A stretch of DNA of 24,641 bases from JBBQSN01 sp038213835 (lineage in GTDB: Bacteria > Actinomycetota > Actinomycetes > Actinomycetales > CAWJMD01): assembly GCA_038213835.1 (NCBI GenBank), contig JBBQSN010000034.1:1-24641 (forward strand), read 5' to 3'. This document shows, in pieces, positions 22,143-24,641 of this stretch. The notes beneath the pieces are model-generated. The model worked only from the letters and a program-made list of their open reading frames with translations. It was not told the DNA's origin and ran no database searches. Both the position numbers and the translations under genes were made by a program. Numbering within the stretch: position 1 is the stretch's first letter; every line of letters starts with the position of its first letter.

Positions 22143-24629
22143 ATGGCTCGTGCTGCAATAGGTCCCCCCGGTCTCGGTTCGGTGTTCGGGCTGCTGTCCG
22201 GCTTCGTCGCCACCAGCATGCTCGCCGGCGTGCTCGTGGCCGGTCTGTTCATGCCCGCGGTGGGCGCCTCCGGGCAGGTGGCGCGCGGCGGCGTGGAGTT
22301 CTTCGACTCCCTCCCCGAGGACCTCACGGTCGGGACGCTGTCGCAGCAGTCCAGGATCCTGTGGGCCGACGGCACGCCGATGGCGACCTTCTACTACGAG
22401 AACCGCGTGCTGGTGCCGCTGTCGAACGTGGCGCCGTCGATGCGGCAGGCCGTCGTCGCGATCGAGGACTCCCGGTTCTACGAGCACAACGGCGCCGACC
22501 CGCAGGGGATCGTGCGCGCGTTCGTGAACAACGCCTCCGGCGGCGACACCCAGGGCGCCTCCACCCTGACCCAGCAGTGGATCAAGAACGTGCTGCTCGA
22601 CCAGGCGATCGCGTCGAACGACAAGGAGCAGATCTCGGCCCTGCAGAACCCCGACAAGGGACGCAAGGTCCGCGAGATCAAGCTCGCCCTGGCCGCGGAG
22701 AAGGAGTACACCAAGGACCAGATCCTGGAGAACTACCTCAACATCGCGTTGTTCGGCGACGGCCAGTACGGGGTGGAGACGGCCGCGCAGCACTTCCTGT
22801 CCAAGAGCGCCAAGGACCTCACGCTGCAGGACTCGGCGCTGCTCGCCGGCGTGATCCGCTCGCCCTACGGCTACGACCCGGTCGACTTCGCGGACCGCGC
22901 GTTCGAGCGTCGCAACGTCGTCCTGCAGCGGATGCTCGACCTCGAGATGGTCACGCAGGAGGAGCACGACGCCGCCGCCGCCGTCCCGCTCGCCGAGCAG
23001 CTGGCCGTGCGCGAGGTCAAGAACGGCTGCGAGGCCGCCGCCAGCGCGGCGTACTTCTGCGACTACGTCGTCAAGACCGTGCTCAACGACGCAGCCTTCG
23101 GCGACGACGTCGGCGCCCGGCAGCGGCTGCTGTACCGGGGCGGCCTGACCATCACCACCACCCTGGACCGGAACCGTCAGGAACTGGCCCAGGAGGCCGT
23201 CAACGACCGGGTGCCGCCCACCGACTCCTCCGGGGTCGGGGTCGCGCTGTCCTCGGTCGAGGCGGGCACCGGGAAGATCGTGGCGATGGCGCAGAACACC
23301 ATCTACTCCCCGCAGCAGACCGAGGAGCCGGTCCCCGGCGGCACCGCGATCAACTACAACGTCGACAAGGCGATGGGTGGCGGCGTCGGCTTCCAGCCCG
23401 GTTCCACCTACAAGCCGTTCACGCTGGCGACCTGGCTCGCGGCCGGTCACAGCCTGAACGAGTCGGTGAGCGCCAACTTCCGCAAGTACGACCAGGACGA
23501 CGACTTCACGCACAGCTGTGGCGACCTCGTCGGAATCTACGAGCCGCGCAACAGCGAGGGCCAGAACCGGGGCAACATCTCGGTGCTCCAGGCCACCTAC
23601 GGCTCGGTGAACACCGCCTACGTCGACATGGCCACCGAGCTGGACCTGTGCGCCATCCGTGACACCGCGGAGGCCTTGGGCGTGCACCGGGCGGACGGCA
23701 CCGAGCTGAAGACCGGCCCGTCGTCGGTGCTCGGCGCCAACGAGGTGGCTCCCCTGACGATGGCCGCCGCCTACGCCGCCTTCGCGAACAACGGCATCTG
23801 GTGCAAGCCGATCGCGATCGCGTCGGTCACCGACGCCGCGGGCAAGGCACTGCCGAAACCCGAGCCGGCGTGCGACCAGGCGATCGAGGCGGAGGTCGCC
23901 AACGGCGTGGCGTTCGGCCTCACCCAGACGCTGATCCGCGGGACGGCCCGGGGTACCGACATCGGCCGGCCGGCGGCCGGCAAGACCGGCACCACCAACA
24001 GCAGCTCGGAGACCTGGTTCACCGGTTTCACGCCGCAGGGGCTGTCCACCGCGGTCTGGGTCGGCACTCCGAACGAGTCGCCGTCCTCGCTGAACAACCT
24101 CACCATCGACGGCAAGCGCAACGGCCGGGTGTACGGCGCCACGCTCGCGCTGCCCACCTGGGACCGGTACATGACCGGTGCGGTCAAGGACATGCCCGAG
24201 GTCGACTTCCAGCGTCCCTCGAACTCGGTGCAGAACGGCCGGCAGAACCGGGTGCCCCGGATCTACGGCATGTCCGTCGAGCAGGCCGAGGAAGCGATCA
24301 GCGCGGCCGGTTTTACCCCGGGATCGGTCACGCCGTCCCCGGCGAACTCCTCGGCCGGGACCGTGATCGGCAGCTCGCCGCGCTCCGGGGCCAGGGCCTC
24401 CCAGGGCACCACCATCACCATCTACGTCAGCAGCGGGTCGGGCGGCGGCGGTGACGACGGCGGCGGAGACGCCGGCGGAGGCGGTGACAACGGGGGCGGT
24501 GACGCCGGCGGCGGCGGTGACAACGGGGGCGGAGACGCCGGCGGCGGCGGTGACAACGGCGGGGGCGGTGGAGACGCCGGCGGCAGGAACGGGGACAGGC
24601 CCGAGCCGCCACCGGGCGGGGACGACTGA
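22143..24629 (+). CDS. ponA2: PonA2-type bifunctional penicillin-binding protein with PASTA domain
   Basis: This 828-residue class A PBP builds peptidoglycan. One membrane anchor lies at about 14-38. The GT51 glycosyltransferase has Glu108 (IEDSRFYEHNG), GASTLTQQWIKN (138-149) and Glu196 (ILENYLN). The transpeptidase has nucleophile Ser421 in STYK, the SVN motif (488-490) and KTGT (614-617). A single PASTA domain (about 705-763) precedes a Gly/Asp/Asn-rich tail of about 60 residues. This architecture and the whiB4 neighbour identify the PonA2 group, which in mycobacteria is needed under acid and oxidative stress. Six extracytoplasmic cysteines (296, 306, 459, 503, 554, 577) could form disulfides. 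The short N-terminus fits the leaderless start. The gene is complete; the window ends 12 nt after the stop. Confidence 0.96.
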   Translation: MARAAIGPPGLGSVFGLLSGFVATSMLAGVLVAGLFMPAVGASGQVARGGVEFFDSLPEDLTVGTLSQQSRILWADGTPMATFYYENRVLVPLSNVAPSMRQAVVAIEDSRFYEHNGADPQGIVRAFVNNASGGDTQGASTLTQQWIKNVLLDQAIASNDKEQISALQNPDKGRKVREIKLALAAEKEYTKDQILENYLNIALFGDGQYGVETAAQHFLSKSAKDLTLQDSALLAGVIRSPYGYDPVDFADRAFERRNVVLQRMLDLEMVTQEEHDAAAAVPLAEQLAVREVKNGCEAAASAAYFCDYVVKTVLNDAAFGDDVGARQRLLYRGGLTITTTLDRNRQELAQEAVNDRVPPTDSSGVGVALSSVEAGTGKIVAMAQNTIYSPQQTEEPVPGGTAINYNVDKAMGGGVGFQPGSTYKPFTLATWLAAGHSLNESVSANFRKYDQDDDFTHSCGDLVGIYEPRNSEGQNRGNISVLQATYGSVNTAYVDMATELDLCAIRDTAEALGVHRADGTELKTGPSSVLGANEVAPLTMAAAYAAFANNGIWCKPIAIASVTDAAGKALPKPEPACDQAIEAEVANGVAFGLTQTLIRGTARGTDIGRPAAGKTGTTNSSSETWFTGFTPQGLSTAVWVGTPNESPSSLNNLTIDGKRNGRVYGATLALPTWDRYMTGAVKDMPEVDFQRPSNSVQNGRQNRVPRIYGMSVEQAEEAISAAGFTPGSVTPSPANSSAGTVIGSSPRSGARASQGTTITIYVSSGSGGGGDDGGGDAGGGGDNGGGDAGGGGDNGGGDAGGGGDNGGGGGDAGGRNGDRPEPPPGGDD
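24468..24584 (+). repeat. In-frame 33-bp tandem repeats encoding the PonA2 tail
   Basis: Two 33-bp units (24468-24500, 24501-24533), a third expanded to 39 bp (24534-24572) and a partial fourth encode DAGGGGDNGGG repeats. The repeats are in frame and differ at only a few third positions, so the tail length is likely to vary between strains. The acidic, flexible sequence is extracytoplasmic. Confidence 0.85.
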
Positions 24630-24641
24630 CGCACCGGCTGA

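Noticed and set aside
24468..24584. CRISPR-like or intergenic repeat array
   Set aside because: The repeats are contiguous, without spacers, and lie in frame inside ponA2.

Overview
This is a very GC-rich window of dense, short-gapped coding sequence from an actinomycete, most likely Nocardioidaceae or a nearby Propionibacteriales lineage. The evidence is the frequent GTG starts, leaderless TANNNT promoters 6-7 nt before start codons, and the gene set (WhiB4/WblA-type regulator, MarP, PonA2, paired Get3/ArsA ATPases, mycobacterial-type CRP). The taxon below phylum level is inference. No tRNA, rRNA, CRISPR array, insertion sequence or phage module was seen. No gap between genes exceeds 300 bases; the two largest (7002-7240 and 21939-22142) are regulatory.

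Region 1 (1-7001): a membrane-anchored endonuclease/exonuclease/phosphatase-fold protein; two separate modules of a small DUF485-type membrane protein coupled by 4-nt overlap to a sodium:solute (acetate-type) symporter; and, between the modules, pyridoxal kinase and a convergent glycerophosphodiester phosphodiesterase. Region 2 (7002-10725): acetyl-CoA synthetase, which would activate the acetate imported by the upstream symporter, then the Na+/H+ antiporter NhaA with a structured leader. Each is preceded by a strong GC-rich hairpin.

Region 3 (10809-24629) matches gene by gene, from memory, the M. tuberculosis interval Rv3667-Rv3682: acs, holin-like protein, EphE-type hydrolase, marP, NUDIX CoA pyrophosphatase, nth, crp, metallo-beta-lactamase-fold hydrolase, RidA-like protein, tiny DUF4177 protein, two Get3/ArsA ATPases, whiB4, ponA2. 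Differences here: nhaA is present; the thioredoxin-like gene between the NUDIX gene and nth is absent; an RsiG-like helical protein sits between nth and crp; and a long NUDT19-like NUDIX gene plus a MerR regulator lie next to the metallo-beta-lactamase gene. The block combines envelope assembly and protection (PonA2, MarP), redox and cAMP regulation (WhiB4, CRP), repair (Nth) and metabolite clean-up (NUDIX, RidA).

The most interesting signals are regulatory and at single-residue level: a 40-nt two-stem hairpin with a GNRA loop at the predicted 5' end of the whiB mRNA; a 24-bp near-perfect palindrome between whiB and ponA2; a recurring leaderless promoter pattern; a structured nhaA leader; a Ca2+-loop-like DxDxDGxxD motif in the NhaA tail; an alpha/beta hydrolase with glycine at the nucleophile position; an ATPase pair in which only one member keeps the signature lysine; and an RsiG-like protein with a degenerate c-di-GMP motif. 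I did not find a clearly unprecedented multi-gene system. All family assignments come from reading the translated sequence; no database search was run.
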